A stretch of DNA of 64,000 nt from Mesorhizobium sp. B2-4-3 (GTDB lineage Bacteria; Pseudomonadota; Alphaproteobacteria; Rhizobiales; Rhizobiaceae). The translations under genes and the position numbers were made by a program. Below the pieces are notes generated by a model. That model worked only from the letters and a program-made list of their open reading frames with translations, did no database searches and was not told the DNA's origin. The stretch is taken from assembly GCF_006442815.1 (NCBI RefSeq), contig NZ_VFVL01000013.1:1-64000 (forward strand), written 5' to 3'. Position 1 is the first letter of the stretch, and every line of letters begins with the position of its first letter. This document shows, piece after piece, positions 11,053 to 20,767 of this stretch.

Positions 11053-12171
11053 TTATTTCTCGAAGTAGCTGTACTTGCCGTCGTCGCCCTTCTTCCACTC
11101 ATAGATGACATAGTCGGGACGGGTGATGTCGCCCTTGGCGTCGTAGCCGATGTCACCGATGGCGGTTTTCCAGGTGTTGGCCCTGATCGTCTCCGCAACC
11201 TTCTGCACGTCGTCGGCCGAGCCGGTCTTGGCGATGGCCTGGGCGATGATCTGCACCGCGGCATAGGAGTAGAGCGTGTAGGCTTCCGGTTCGAAGCCAC
11301 TGGCGCGGAACTTCTCGACCACTTCCTTGGCGGCCGGATTCTTGCGCGGATCCGGAGCGAAGGTGTTGAGCGTGCCGGCAACGGCATCACCCGCGATCGA
11401 AGCCAGTTCGTTGGAGACGATGCCGTCGCCCGAGAACAGCGGCGCCTTCAGGCCCTGATCGGCCGACTGACGGATGATCAGGCCGGCTTCGGTGTGCAGG
11501 CCGCCCCAGTAGATCAGGGTAACGCCGTTTTCCTTCATCTTGGCGATGAGAGCGGAGAAGTCCTTGTCGCCGACATTCACGCCTTCATACATCACTTCCG
11601 TGATGCCGCCGGCGTTGAGGTTTTTCTTGGTTTCGTCGGCGAGACCCTGGCCATAAGGCGTCTTGTCGTGGACGATGGCGATTTTGGCGTCCTTGAAGTT
11701 CTTGGCGATATAATCGCCAGCCACCTTGCCCTGCTGGTCGTCACGACCGCAGGTGCGGAAGGTGTTCCACATACCGCGCTCGGTGAACTTCGGGTTGGTC
11801 GCGGCAGGCGTGATCTCGAGGATGCCGTTTTCCTGGTAGACTTCCGAGGCCGGGATCGACACGCCGGAGTTGAAGTGGCCGTCGACGAACTTGACGCCGT
11901 CGGCAACGAACTTGTTGGCGACCGAGATGCCCTGCTTGGGATCGGAGACGTCGTCGCCGACCTCGAGCTTGAGCTGCTGACCATTGACGCCGCCCGCCGC
12001 GTTGATGTCGGCGATCGCCTGTTCCGCGCCCTTCTGCAGCTGTGCGCCGAAGGCGGCGTTCGGGCCGGTGATCGGACCGGCGACGCCGATCAGGATGTCA
12101 GCGGCCCACGCGCTGCCGCTGAACGCGACGAACGCGGTCAGCGCAACGGCGGACAAGAGTGATTTTTTCAT
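11053..12171 (-). CDS. Branched-chain amino acid ABC transporter, periplasmic binding protein
   Basis: The 372-residue protein has a classical signal peptide ([23 protein letters not shown], shown split: cleavage after the last A) and a mature start [13 protein letters not shown] typical of LivK/BraC type I binding proteins. Later motifs [10 protein letters not shown] and [13 protein letters not shown] fit the family. It captures branched-chain or related amino acids for the LivHMGF translocator encoded just upstream on the same strand. A 136-base gap with GGGAGCG before the ATG suggests an additional promoter, as expected for a binding protein made in excess. Confidence 0.93.
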   Translation of the reverse strand: MKKSLLSAVALTAFVAFSGSAWAADILIGVAGPITGPNAAFGAQLQKGAEQAIADINAAGGVNGQQLKLEVGDDVSDPKQGISVANKFVADGVKFVDGHFNSGVSIPASEVYQENGILEITPAATNPKFTERGMWNTFRTCGRDDQQGKVAGDYIAKNFKDAKIAIVHDKTPYGQGLADETKKNLNAGGITEVMYEGVNVGDKDFSALIAKMKENGVTLIYWGGLHTEAGLIIRQSADQGLKAPLFSGDGIVSNELASIAGDAVAGTLNTFAPDPRKNPAAKEVVEKFRASGFEPEAYTLYSYAAVQIIAQAIAKTGSADDVQKVAETIRANTWKTAIGDIGYDAKGDITRPDYVIYEWKKGDDGKYSYFEK

Positions 12172-12307
12172 TGAAACGCTCCCATTTACGGAGTGGGCGT
12201 GGATGATACTTTCATGCGATGCCCACCCTTATCGCAGAAAGCATAGAATGCCGATTTTCAGGCACTTGTCACGCCGATTCATGCCGGAAACGGCGTAATG
12301 GTGAACG

Positions 12308-12655
12308 TCAACCTTTCGGTTTCCAGCTTAATAAGGAAGCTCTTTCATAGAGCCAGTTATACTGTGTGACCATCTGGTTGGTGCGCGTGTATTGATAGCC
12401 GAAAAAGCCTAGGATCATCAGCACGATGGTGTCGATGATATAGTAATGCAGCGAGAACATCGTGCCCTCGAACAGCGCGTGATGAATGAACCTGATGCCG
12501 ACGCCAAGGCCGAGCATGTAGAAGAACAACTGGACGTAGCTGTTCCAGGTCTGCGCCGCCGCCTTGCCCGTCATCCATGCCGCCCAGCCGCCAAGCAGGC
12601 AGGTGACGAACAGGAACTGCCAGATCGAGGCTTCTTCGTAGATTATGCCTTGCAT
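12308..12655 (-). CDS. Small membrane protein inside the liv cluster (DUF6867-like)
   Basis: The 115-residue protein MQGIIYEEASIWQFLF has three or four hydrophobic segments (near residues 12-30, 42-60, 68-92) and an aromatic-rich C terminus with QYNWLYERASLL. It lies between livF and the binding-protein gene, all on the minus strand. I associate it with the DUF6867 family seen next to rhizobial liv genes, but this is recall only. An accessory role in transporter assembly or regulation would be inference. Confidence 0.7.
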   Translation of the reverse strand: MQGIIYEEASIWQFLFVTCLLGGWAAWMTGKAAAQTWNSYVQLFFYMLGLGVGIRFIHHALFEGTMFSLHYYIIDTIVLMILGFFGYQYTRTNQMVTQYNWLYERASLLSWKPKG

Positions 12656-12675
12656 GATTGATGTCCTCGATCCTG

Positions 12676-12718
12676 GCATGGTCCCGAAAAGTTGCAGACT
12701 TTTCGGAGAAGATCATGC
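12676..12718. repeat. Short palindromic repeat related to the RIME-like first module
   Basis: GCATGGTCCCGAAAAGT and ACTTTTCGGAGAAGATCATGC form imperfect arms. It resembles the first module of the repeats at 3689 and 10951, lacks the second stem, and lies between the livF stop and the small membrane protein start. Confidence 0.6.
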
Positions 12719-12732
12719 TTCAAAACAAACCT

Positions 12733-13461
12733 CTAGTGATGTCCGCCTTCGAGATAGGCGGCGCGCACTTCCGGATTGGCGAGCAGCTCCTTGCCGGTGC
12801 CGCTCATCGTCACATTGCCGTTGACCATGACATAGCCGCGCGTGGCGAGTTTGAGCGCTCCAAAAGCGTTCTGCTCGACCAGGAACACGGTCAACCCTTG
12901 CGTCTTGTTGAGCTCGCGGATGGCGTCGAAGATCTGCTTGACGATCAGCGGCGCGAGACCAAGCGACGGCTCGTCGAGCAGAAGCAGTTTCGGCCGCGCC
13001 ATCAGGGCGCGCCCGATCGACAACATCTGCTGCTCGCCGCCGGACAGCGTGCCGCCACGCTGGGCGATGCGCTCCTTCAGCCGAGGGAACAGCGTGAACA
13101 CCTTCTCGACGTCCTCGTCATAATGCTTGAGGTTGTCGAGGCTGGCGCCCATCTGCAGGTTTTCCATCACCGTCATGCGCGGAAAGATGCGGCGTCCTTC
13201 CGGCGACTGGGCGATACGCAGGCGTGCGATCTCATGCGTCGGCATCTTGGTGATGTCGGTGCCGGCGAAGGTGATGGTGCCGGTGCGGGCGCGCGGCGCA
13301 CCGAAGATGGTCATCATCAGCGTCGACTTGCCGGCGCCGTTGGCACCGATCAGCGCCACGATCTCACCCTGGTTGACGCTGACATCGACGCCGTTCAGCG
13401 CCCGGATGTTGCCGTAGTAAGTCTCGACACCCTTGATGTCGAGCAGCGTTGTGCCGGCCAT
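12733..13461 (-). CDS. livF: Branched-chain amino acid ABC transporter ATP-binding protein LivF
   Basis: The 242-residue ATPase has Walker A IGANGAGKST near residue 37, the signature LSGGEQQMLSIGRALM, Walker B LLLLDEPSLGLAP and the LivF-typical C terminus. Its start codon overlaps the stop of the upstream livG by one base (TAATG), indicating translational coupling. It pairs with LivG to drive the LivH/LivM permease. Confidence 0.95.
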   Translation of the reverse strand: MAGTTLLDIKGVETYYGNIRALNGVDVSVNQGEIVALIGANGAGKSTLMMTIFGAPRARTGTITFAGTDITKMPTHEIARLRIAQSPEGRRIFPRMTVMENLQMGASLDNLKHYDEDVEKVFTLFPRLKERIAQRGGTLSGGEQQMLSIGRALMARPKLLLLDEPSLGLAPLIVKQIFDAIRELNKTQGLTVFLVEQNAFGALKLATRGYVMVNGNVTMSGTGKELLANPEVRAAYLEGGHH

Positions 13462-14870
13462 TATTTACGCCCTCCACGCGTCGCGGGCTTGGCCGCCACT
13501 TCGTTCGCCAGCGTCTTCGCCTGGCCGATCCAGTCTTCGCGGGCAATACGCCCGTCAAAGGCGAGATAGGCCTCCGCCGCCTCGACGTCGGCCTTCTTCC
13601 AGGCCGCGATCTGGTCGAAATGGAAGATGCCGTGCTCGTTCAGCTTCCGCTCGTTGACCGGGCCGATACCCTTGATGCGGATCAGACTGTCGGCCTTGCC
13701 GCCACGCGGCGCGTCGAGGCGATTGGAGATGCCGCCGGCTTTCGCGGCCGGGGCCTTTGCGGTTGCCTTTTTCGCCGGCGCTTTTGCGGCCGGCTTCTTC
13801 GCCGCGGGCTTCGTCGCTGCCGGAGCCGCGATCGGCTTGCTGGCGATGGCCGCGGCGCGCGCATCGACCTGCGCCGCTTTCGAGGCGCCCTTCGACACCG
13901 TGACGCGCTCGCCCTTATTCGCATGTTCGACGCTATCGGAAACCGGCCCGGCCATCATCGAAGCGGAATTTCCCGGCCCGTGCGCGGAGTCGGGGCCTGT
14001 ATCGAGCTGCTCGATGACGTCCTCGTCGCCGACTTCGGTCAGCACTTCTTGCACTTCCTCGTCGTCGACGCCGAGATAGGCGGCGATGACGCGCGGATCC
14101 GTCCTGACCGATTCCGGGTTGCCGTCGGAGATCTTGCGGCCGTATTCGAGCACGACGACATGATCGGAGATCTTCATCACCACCGACATGTCGTGCTCGA
14201 TGAGCAGGATCGAGGTACCGGTGCTCTTGATGCCCATCAACAGCTCGTTGAGCGCCGCCGATTCCTTCGGATTGAGGCCGGCGGCCGGCTCGTCGAGGCA
14301 CAGAAGCTCCGGCCCCGTGCACATGGCGCGCGCGATTTCCAGTCGCCGCTGCGCGCCATAGGGCAGGTCGCCGGCGGGATCGTCGGCGCGGTCGACGAGA
14401 TCGGCTTTCTCCAGCCAGTGCCTGGCGAGATCGATCGACTCGGCCGAGGCCTGGCGATAGCTCGGAAAGCCGAAGAGGCCGAGAAGCGTGTAGCCCGAAG
14501 CTTTCATCAGCTTGTTGTGCTGCGCGACCAGAAGGTTCTCCAGCAGCGTCATGCCCGAGAACAGCCGGATGTTCTGGAAAGTGCGCGCCACCTTGGCGCG
14601 CGCCGGGATCTCGTGATTGGGCAGGCGCTCGAGCAGATAGGTCGAGCCGTCGTTCCGGTTCAGCGTGATCATGCCTTCAGACGGCTTGTAGAAGCCGGTG
14701 ATGCAGTTGAACACCGTGGTCTTGCCGGCGCCGTTCGGGCCGATCAGCGCGGTGATCTCGCCGCGCCTGGCCTGGAACGACAGGTCACCGATGGCGACCA
14801 GGCCGCCGAACTTCATCGACAAATGCTCGACCTGCAGAATGAAGTCTTTGGAGGAAGGAGTCGCGTTCAT
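13461..14870 (-). CDS. livG: LivG ATP-binding protein with a C-terminal Ala/Lys/Pro linker and helix-hairpin-helix tail
   Basis: Residues 1 to about 290 are a normal LivG ATPase: Walker A IGPNGAGKTTVF, signature LPYGAQRRLEIARAM, Walker B LLCLDEPAAGLNP, and the end VIAAYLG. The usual protein stops there, but this frame continues for about 180 residues: an acidic stretch (DDEEVQEVLTEVGDEDV), a long low-complexity A/K/P linker, then a helix-hairpin-helix-like domain with IRIKGIGPVNERKLNEHGIF and REDWIGQAKTL. The tail resembles the one on rhizobial NuoE and on bL21 in this window (48336-49046). Start ATG at 14870 overlaps the livM stop by one base. The longer frame upstream to 15392 is a shadow of livM. 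Confidence 0.93.
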   Translation of the reverse strand: MNATPSSKDFILQVEHLSMKFGGLVAIGDLSFQARRGEITALIGPNGAGKTTVFNCITGFYKPSEGMITLNRNDGSTYLLERLPNHEIPARAKVARTFQNIRLFSGMTLLENLLVAQHNKLMKASGYTLLGLFGFPSYRQASAESIDLARHWLEKADLVDRADDPAGDLPYGAQRRLEIARAMCTGPELLCLDEPAAGLNPKESAALNELLMGIKSTGTSILLIEHDMSVVMKISDHVVVLEYGRKISDGNPESVRTDPRVIAAYLGVDDEEVQEVLTEVGDEDVIEQLDTGPDSAHGPGNSASMMAGPVSDSVEHANKGERVTVSKGASKAAQVDARAAAIASKPIAAPAATKPAAKKPAAKAPAKKATAKAPAAKAGGISNRLDAPRGGKADSLIRIKGIGPVNERKLNEHGIFHFDQIAAWKKADVEAAEAYLAFDGRIAREDWIGQAKTLANEVAAKPATRGGRK

Positions 14871-16264
14871 CAGCCGTGACCCTCCTTGGTGAAGGAGGCT
14901 GAGACCGCTCTTCGCTTCTTCAGGAAGGCCGTGGGCTCGCGGCTGCCGACGAAGCCACGCGGCTTCCACAGCATGACGATGACCATGGCCATGCCGAACA
15001 GAAGCATGCGGTAGAGTTCGGGCGTGAAATCGGGACCGAACACGGCCTTGAGGAAGTCGAGCTCGCGCAGGATCTCGGTGCCGCCGATCATCACCAATGC
15101 CGCCACCGCGATGCCGCCGAGCGAGCCCATGCCGCCGAGCACGACGATGGCGAGGATGATCGCCGATTCCAGGAAGACGAAGGATTCGGGGCTGACGAAA
15201 CCTTGCCGCGCGGCAAAGAAAGAGCCGGCGAAGCCGCCGAACATGGCACCTGTGGCGAACGCCGTCAGCTTGGTGGTCGTGGTGTTGATGCCGAGCGAGC
15301 GGCAGGCGATCTCGTCCTCGCGCAGCGCTTCCCAGGCGCGGCCAACCGGCAGGCGACGCAGCCTGATGGTGACGAAGGCGGTGAGGAAGCACAGCCCCAG
15401 GATCAGGTAGTAGAGGAAGATCTTGTAGTAGGCGCCCGACTGGGCGATCCCCAGCACCTTGGCGATGTAGTTCGGATCCGAGACGTTGAACGACATCAGG
15501 CCGAAGAACGAGACTTTCGGAATACCGGAAACGCCGGCCGAACCGTTGGTCACCTCACGCCAGTTGATCAGCACGAGGCGGATGATTTCGCCGAAGGCCA
15601 GGGTGACGATCGCCAGATAGTCGCCGCGCAATCTGAGCACCGGGAAACCGAGCAGCACACCCCATAGCGCGGCCATTGCCCCGGCGGCGGGCAGCAGGAT
15701 CCAGAACGACAGGCCGAAATGGGTGCCGAGCAGCGCATAGGCATAGGCGCCGACGGCGTAGAAGGCGACGTAACCGAGATCGAGCAAACCGGCGAGGCCG
15801 ACGACGATGTTGAGGCCCCAGGCCAGCATCACATAGATCAGGATCTGGATGCCGAAATTGTCGACCCATTTCAGCGAGCCCTGGAACCCGACCAAAAGCA
15901 CGATCGCCACCGGATACAGCAACAGCACGCCAACGCCGATCTTGTTGAAGTTGCGACGCACGAAGCCGGGCTCCGCCACTGCCACCGCCGGCGCCTGTGC
16001 CTTTTCGGCCTTCGACCGCTCCATGGCCGGAACCGCGTAAGCGACATAGAGGAAACGGCCGGCGGTGACGGCAGCGACCACAATGGCCAGCAGGCCCCAG
16101 CGCTGCACCAGGATCAGTTCGTTGCTGATGTTCTGGTCTGTCCTGAGACCGATGAACAACACGAACAGGCCAAGCGAGATGGCGCCTGCATAGAGCGCTT
16201 CGCGAAAAGCGCGCTGGACTGGAGTAGCGACGGTGTCGCGCTCCGAAGACACGGTAACGGCCAT
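14870..16264 (-). CDS. livM: Branched-chain amino acid ABC transporter permease LivM
   Basis: The 464-residue protein has an N-terminal extension of about 115 residues with two membrane segments and a charged spacer ([15 protein letters not shown]), then the LivM core with [31 protein letters not shown] (given here as family landmark, spanning about residues 150-180) and the EAA-like loop [20 protein letters not shown]. Overlaps livG by one base and begins five bases after the livH stop. Part of the inner-membrane channel with LivH. Confidence 0.95.
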   Translation of the reverse strand: MAVTVSSERDTVATPVQRAFREALYAGAISLGLFVLFIGLRTDQNISNELILVQRWGLLAIVVAAVTAGRFLYVAYAVPAMERSKAEKAQAPAVAVAEPGFVRRNFNKIGVGVLLLYPVAIVLLVGFQGSLKWVDNFGIQILIYVMLAWGLNIVVGLAGLLDLGYVAFYAVGAYAYALLGTHFGLSFWILLPAAGAMAALWGVLLGFPVLRLRGDYLAIVTLAFGEIIRLVLINWREVTNGSAGVSGIPKVSFFGLMSFNVSDPNYIAKVLGIAQSGAYYKIFLYYLILGLCFLTAFVTIRLRRLPVGRAWEALREDEIACRSLGINTTTTKLTAFATGAMFGGFAGSFFAARQGFVSPESFVFLESAIILAIVVLGGMGSLGGIAVAALVMIGGTEILRELDFLKAVFGPDFTPELYRMLLFGMAMVIVMLWKPRGFVGSREPTAFLKKRRAVSASFTKEGHG

Positions 16265-16269
16265 GAGGA

Positions 16270-17172
16270 TCAGACCTTTTCGACTTCAGGCCGGCCGAGG
16301 ATGCCGGAGGGCAGGAAGATGAGCACGATCGCCAGGATCGAGAAGGCGGCGACGTCCTTGTAGTCGATCGAGAAATAGGCCGACCACATGCTCTCGATGA
16401 AGCCGATGAGCAGTCCTCCGAGCACCGCGCCAGGCAGTGAGCCGATGCCGCCAAGCACGGCCGCCGTGAAGGCCTTCACGCCCGGCACGAAGCCGTCCGA
16501 GAACACCACGACGCCGTAATACATCAGGAACAGCGTGCCGGCGACGGCGGCAAGTGCGGCGCCCATGATGAAGGTGATGGAGATGGTGCGGTCGACGTCG
16601 ATGCCGAGCAGCGCCGCCATCTTGCGATCCTGCTCGCAGGCGCGTTGCGCACGCCCCAGCGCCGTCCTGTTGACGAGGTACCAGAAGATCACCAGCAGCG
16701 CGGCGGTGACCAGCACGATGATGATCTGCTTCAGCGAGATGCTGATGCCGTCGATCGTGTAAACCTTCGACACCATCGGTGGGATCGGCTTGTTGCGCGG
16801 GCCTTGCGTGACCTGCACGAAATTGGACAGCGCGATCGACATGCCGATGGCGGTGATCAGCGGCGCCAGCCGGAACGATCCGCGCAGCGGCCGGTAGGCC
16901 ACTTTTTCGATCGTCCAGTTGTAGAGACTGGTCAGCAGCATCGCCACGATCATCATGATCAGAAGCGCCACCACGATCGGCACCGAATAGAACAATGCGC
17001 CGAGGATCAGGAAGACGATGAGGGCGGTGAAGGCGCCGACCATGAAGATATCGCCATGGGCGAAATTGATCATGCCGATGATGCCGTAGACCATCGTGTA
17101 GCCGATCGCGATCAGGCCATAGATAGATCCCAGCGTCAGCCCATTGATAAGCTGCTGGACGAAATACTGCAT
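16270..17172 (-). CDS. livH: Branched-chain amino acid ABC transporter permease LivH
   Basis: The 300-residue permease starts [20 protein letters not shown], which is the standard LivH N terminus. It also has the [15 protein letters not shown] segment, the EAA loop [20 protein letters not shown] and a C-terminal [13 protein letters not shown]. The open frame continues upstream to 17301, but that part is not membrane-like. First gene of the liv operon in transcription order; the promoter must lie in 17173-17565. Confidence 0.95.
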   Translation of the reverse strand: MQYFVQQLINGLTLGSIYGLIAIGYTMVYGIIGMINFAHGDIFMVGAFTALIVFLILGALFYSVPIVVALLIMMIVAMLLTSLYNWTIEKVAYRPLRGSFRLAPLITAIGMSIALSNFVQVTQGPRNKPIPPMVSKVYTIDGISISLKQIIIVLVTAALLVIFWYLVNRTALGRAQRACEQDRKMAALLGIDVDRTISITFIMGAALAAVAGTLFLMYYGVVVFSDGFVPGVKAFTAAVLGGIGSLPGAVLGGLLIGFIESMWSAYFSIDYKDVAAFSILAIVLIFLPSGILGRPEVEKV

Positions 17173-17565
17173 ATTTACGCGGCTCCCCTGGAATGTCGCC
17201 CGTTTCCGGGTCGCACTCCTTTTCGTATTTCCCCTAGTCGTAAAGTCTCGAGCCCGGATTGCAACGTGATTTTTCAATCGCTCTGCGTGGTTTGGAAGCA
17301 CGCCGTCCGATTGCCCGTTTTTTTGCGCCCGACCCCTGGACTATCGCGGACCCTAGCATTGGCACAACGCAATGTCTTTGACGATTCAACCTTATGATGG
17401 GCCTCATGTCGAAGAAATCGGCGTCAAAATAAGTTGATGAGAAGAATTCTTGCAAGAACCGAGGCGCTGCTTTTTGGACCGCCGCGCCTTCCGTAGGGTC
17501 AGGATTCCGTCGCGTGTGACAGCCAGGTGACGGCGAGTCGACACCATCTGCCCTCCGCGCCGGGC
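17173..17565. other. Noncoding gap upstream of the liv operon
   Basis: This gap of about 390 bases contains no supported gene on either strand. It must carry the livH promoter (minus strand) and the end of the dehalogenase transcript. A T-rich stretch near 17320 and weak -10-like hexamers occur, but I could not place a convincing promoter pair or terminator. Confidence 0.6.
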
Positions 17566-18267
17566 TCAGTTCCAGATCGTCGACCGCAGGAAAGGCGGTA
17601 CATGATCGAGCGCCGGGAAAACCGCGTTCGGGGTGTAGTCGGGCAGCGGTTTGCGGCCGGTTCCCCTGTCGATCCAGATGCAGCGGAAGCCGAGATCGCG
17701 GGCGGCAGCGAGATCGAGATGCGGGCTGGCACAAATATGCACGACGTCGCCCCGACCGACGCCAAGCGCATTGTGCGCAAAATCGAAGATCTGCCGCGCG
17801 GGTTTGTAGGCGCCGGCCTGCTGCGCGGTGACGACGCGATCTATATGCCCGCCGAGCTGGGCGACATTGCCGGCGATGATGTCGTCGTCGGTGTTGGAAA
17901 TGATGCAAAGCTTGAATCCCTGGGCCTTCAGCGCGCCGAGCGTGGAGACGACTTCGGGAAAGGGCGGCATTCGCGAGATGCTGCCGGTCAGCACCTCGAT
18001 ATCGTCCGGCGAACGAGCGAGCTTCAGCTCCTCCATCGCCAGCCCCAGCCCCTCGCCGGCCACGCTGCGGAAGGATTTGTGAGGCCGCGCGGTCTCGAGC
18101 GCGTGCTCGTGCTTGTCGTAGACGCGGATCAGTGTCTGGGGTTCGACATTGGAAGCTGGGTGGTTGGCGAGGATCGTGTTGACGGCGGCAAGCAGACCTT
18201 CATCCCACTGGATGAGGGTGCCGTAGCAATCGAAGGTCAGCCATTCGGGGTTTGGGCCGGAAAGCAT
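17566..18267 (-). CDS. Haloacid dehalogenase type II (HAD superfamily)
   Basis: The 233-residue HAD protein has the nucleophile motif LTFDCYGTLIQWD (Asp near residue 13), motif II CIISNTDDD, a lysine in GAYKPARQIF and the acidic motif III area VVHICASPHLDLAAARDLG. The family hydrolyses 2-haloacids or small phosphorylated compounds. It lies about 155 bases downstream of the hydroxyproline epimerase gene on the same strand, so it may be the last gene of that operon or a separate unit. Actual substrate unknown. Confidence 0.88.
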   Translation of the reverse strand: MLSGPNPEWLTFDCYGTLIQWDEGLLAAVNTILANHPASNVEPQTLIRVYDKHEHALETARPHKSFRSVAGEGLGLAMEELKLARSPDDIEVLTGSISRMPPFPEVVSTLGALKAQGFKLCIISNTDDDIIAGNVAQLGGHIDRVVTAQQAGAYKPARQIFDFAHNALGVGRGDVVHICASPHLDLAAARDLGFRCIWIDRGTGRKPLPDYTPNAVFPALDHVPPFLRSTIWN

Positions 18268-18424
18268 CGATTATCCTTTCTTGACGATGCAATGGAAGGG
18301 GACCGTTGAACGGTCGCCTTGTTTCAGAACCTTGGCATGACCGGGACGTCAGGCCGATTGGCTGTTGTCGACGAATCCGGCGAGCGGGCCCAAAATCGGC
18401 ATCCACCGGCTGAGGTCGCGAGGC

Positions 18425-19426
18425 TTATGTGACAATGAATCCATGCGCGAACGGATCGCGGTCATCGATGAAGATGGTGTTCAACCCTGTCATGCGCGCC
18501 CAGCCGCCGATCGAGGGGATGATCGCCGGCTTGCCGGCGACGCTGACCTCTTTTTCGACCCTGCCCTTGAACAGCGAGCCGATGATCGATTCGTGGACAA
18601 AACTGTCGCCGGGCTTGAGCCTGCCCTTGGCATGGAGCTGCGCCATGCGCGCCGAGGTGCCGGTGCCGCAAGGGCTGCGGTCGATCGCCTTGTCGCCATA
18701 GAACACGGCGTTGCGGGCATCGGCCTCGGCATGTTTCGGCTTGCCGGTCCACAGCATGTGCGACAGCCGGTTGATGCCGGGATTCTCCGGATGCACGAAG
18801 GAGTATTTCTCGTTGAGGCGCTGCCGCACCACCGGGCTCCAGGCGATGAGGTCGCCCGCCGAATAGTCGGCCATGTCCCGGTAATTCTGCTGCGGCTCGA
18901 CGATGGCGTAGAAATTGCCGCCATAGGCGACGTCGACGCTGATCTCGCCGAGCACCGGGCATTCGACGGTCAGGCCTTCGGCATGGAGGAAGGACGGCAC
19001 GTTGGTGATGCGCACCTCCTCGACATATTCGCCGACTTGGCTGTATTCGGCGATGACCAGCCCGGCCGGCGTGTCGAGCCTCAGCACGCCTGGCGTCTTC
19101 GGCTTCACCAGCCCATGCTCGATCGCCATCGTCACCGTGCCGATGGTGCCATGGCCGCACATCGGCAGGCAGCCCGAGGTCTCGATGAACAGGATGGCGA
19201 TGTCGCAGTCCTCGCGCGTCGGCGGATAGAGGATCGACCCCGACATCACGTCATGGCCGCGCGGCTCGAACATCAGCCCGGTACGGACCCAGTCAAATTC
19301 GGCGAGGAAATGCGCCCGCCTCTCCATCATCGTCGAACCTTCGAGCAATGGCCCGCCGCCGGCGACGAGACGCACCGGATTGCCGCAGGTGTGGCCGTCG
19401 ATGCAGAAGAAGGATTTTTTGGCCAT
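18425..19426 (-). CDS. 4-hydroxyproline 2-epimerase (proline racemase family)
   Basis: Interconverts trans-4-hydroxy-L-proline and cis-4-hydroxy-D-proline without cofactor. The 333-residue protein has both catalytic cysteines: Cys90 in SGCLPMCGHGTIG and Cys253 in DRSPCGTGTSARM, as in true epimerases rather than the Thr-containing dehydratases. The DFWVRT-like region and DxxPAG landmarks are in place (DTPAGLV near residue 118). It follows the FAD oxidase gene by 16 bases. Context with a DHDPS-like deaminase confirms a hydroxyproline pathway. Confidence 0.93.
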   Translation of the reverse strand: MAKKSFFCIDGHTCGNPVRLVAGGGPLLEGSTMMERRAHFLAEFDWVRTGLMFEPRGHDVMSGSILYPPTREDCDIAILFIETSGCLPMCGHGTIGTVTMAIEHGLVKPKTPGVLRLDTPAGLVIAEYSQVGEYVEEVRITNVPSFLHAEGLTVECPVLGEISVDVAYGGNFYAIVEPQQNYRDMADYSAGDLIAWSPVVRQRLNEKYSFVHPENPGINRLSHMLWTGKPKHAEADARNAVFYGDKAIDRSPCGTGTSARMAQLHAKGRLKPGDSFVHESIIGSLFKGRVEKEVSVAGKPAIIPSIGGWARMTGLNTIFIDDRDPFAHGFIVT

Positions 19427-19442
19427 GGTTGCTCTCTTGCTG

Positions 19443-20753
19443 TCAGAACCGTTGCGGACGGAATGGGGTGAGATCGAGCGGCGGAGTCTGCCCGAGAATG
19501 AGATCGCGGATCAAGCGGCCGGTCGCCGCGGACTGGGTCAGGCCGAGATGGCCGTGGCCAAAAGCGTAGTAGACGTTCGGCACACGCGCCGCGCCGATCG
19601 CCGGCAGCGAATCCGGCAGCGACGGGCGAAAACCCATCCACTCGCGGCCGCCCGACGGATCGAGCCCAGGCAGGAAGCGCTTCGCCTTCTCCAGCATCGC
19701 CTTCGAGCGGGCGAAATTCGGCGGCCGCTCGATGCCGCCGAGCTCGACGGCGCCGCCGACGCGCAGGCCCGTTTCGAGCGGCGTGATGACGAAGCCATGT
19801 CCGGAAAAGATCAGCTGCCGTTTCACGTCGAAGGCCGACACCGGCAGCGTCGTGTTGTAGCCACGCTCGGTTTCGAGCGGGATGCGGTCGCCAAGATTTT
19901 TTGCCAGGAGATGCGACCAGGCGCCCGCGGCGATTAGCAGCGTCTTTGCCGTCCGCCTGCTGCCGTCGGCCAGAACGATCGTGGCGCCGTTTGCGTCGGC
20001 CTCTATGCGCTCCACCCGCGCATGCTCGAAACGGGCGCCAAGTTTTTCCGCATAGGCCCAGACCGCCTTGCCGAGCAGCTTCGGATCGGCGACCGTTTTC
20101 CAGCCGGGCACGAAGGTGCCCTTGACGAAGCGCGGCGCCAGACCTGGCTGGAGCGCTGCCATTTCTTCGCCCTCGACATGGCGGAAGCCGATGCCGAAAC
20201 GCCCGCGCTCGGCCCAGCCGGGCAGCGAGGCACGGAACTCCGCCTCGCTCTCATAGAATTCCAGCGAACCATCCTCGCGCAGCATCGGCCACGTGCCGGA
20301 GCGATCGAGCAGCCCCATCCATTCGGCTTCGGCGAGCTTCATCATGCCGACCTGCGCCCCCAGGCTCGCTTCGTAGTGCTTCGGCGCACCGGCCCGCCAG
20401 AAGCGGATCAGCCAGGGCAGCAGCTTGGGCAGATAGGCCGGCGGGATGGCCAAAGGTCCGAGCGGGTCGGCGAGCCATTTTGGCAATTGCCGGATCATGC
20501 CCTTATGCGCCAGCGGCAGCACGTCGGAGAAGGCGAAAGCGGCGGCATTGCCGGAGCTCGTCTCCTCGCAGATGCCGGTACGGTCGAAGACGGTAACGCT
20601 TCGCCCCGCCTCGCAGAGCAGGGTCGCGGCGCAGATACCGACGATGCCGCCACCGATGATCGCGATGTCTTCGCCTTCTCCCCGTGAACGGGGAGAAGAT
20701 GCCCCAGTGGCCGAGCGCCGCGCCTGTTCCGGGGATTTGGAATTTCCTGGCAC
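19443..20753 (-). CDS. FAD-dependent D-amino acid (D-hydroxyproline) dehydrogenase, DadA-like
   Basis: The 436-residue protein has the FAD dinucleotide motif AIIGGGIVGICAATLL and the C-terminal YYAFGHGHLGLTQSAATG of DadA/HypO oxidases. In context it should oxidise cis-4-hydroxy-D-proline to pyrroline-4-hydroxy-2-carboxylate. The only usable in-frame start is GTG at 20753 with AAGGGA upstream. This gives 26 residues before the FAD motif, part of which (SSPRSRGEG) is encoded by a perfect palindrome at 20675-20698 that looks like a repeat inserted in frame. 14 bases separate it from the deaminase gene. Confidence 0.9.
   Translation of the reverse strand: MPGNSKSPEQARRSATGASSPRSRGEGEDIAIIGGGIVGICAATLLCEAGRSVTVFDRTGICEETSSGNAAAFAFSDVLPLAHKGMIRQLPKWLADPLGPLAIPPAYLPKLLPWLIRFWRAGAPKHYEASLGAQVGMMKLAEAEWMGLLDRSGTWPMLREDGSLEFYESEAEFRASLPGWAERGRFGIGFRHVEGEEMAALQPGLAPRFVKGTFVPGWKTVADPKLLGKAVWAYAEKLGARFEHARVERIEADANGATIVLADGSRRTAKTLLIAAGAWSHLLAKNLGDRIPLETERGYNTTLPVSAFDVKRQLIFSGHGFVITPLETGLRVGGAVELGGIERPPNFARSKAMLEKAKRFLPGLDPSGGREWMGFRPSLPDSLPAIGAARVPNVYYAFGHGHLGLTQSAATGRLIRDLILGQTPPLDLTPFRPQRF
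20675..20698. repeat. Short palindrome inside the reading frame of the FAD oxidase
   Basis: Perfect arms CTTCTCCCCG (20675-20684) and CGGGGAGAAG (20689-20698) around TGAA. The same CTTCTCCCC...GGGGAGAAG core is found in intergenic repeats at 47107-47124 and, degenerate, at 41708-41727. Here it encodes residues just before the FAD-binding motif. Confidence 0.75.
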
Positions 20754-20767
20754 GTCAGTGCTGTCCC

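Noticed and set aside
14871..15392. Upstream extension of the livG frame
   Set aside because: Lies within livM in a different frame; the ATG at 14870 starts a normal LivG N terminus.
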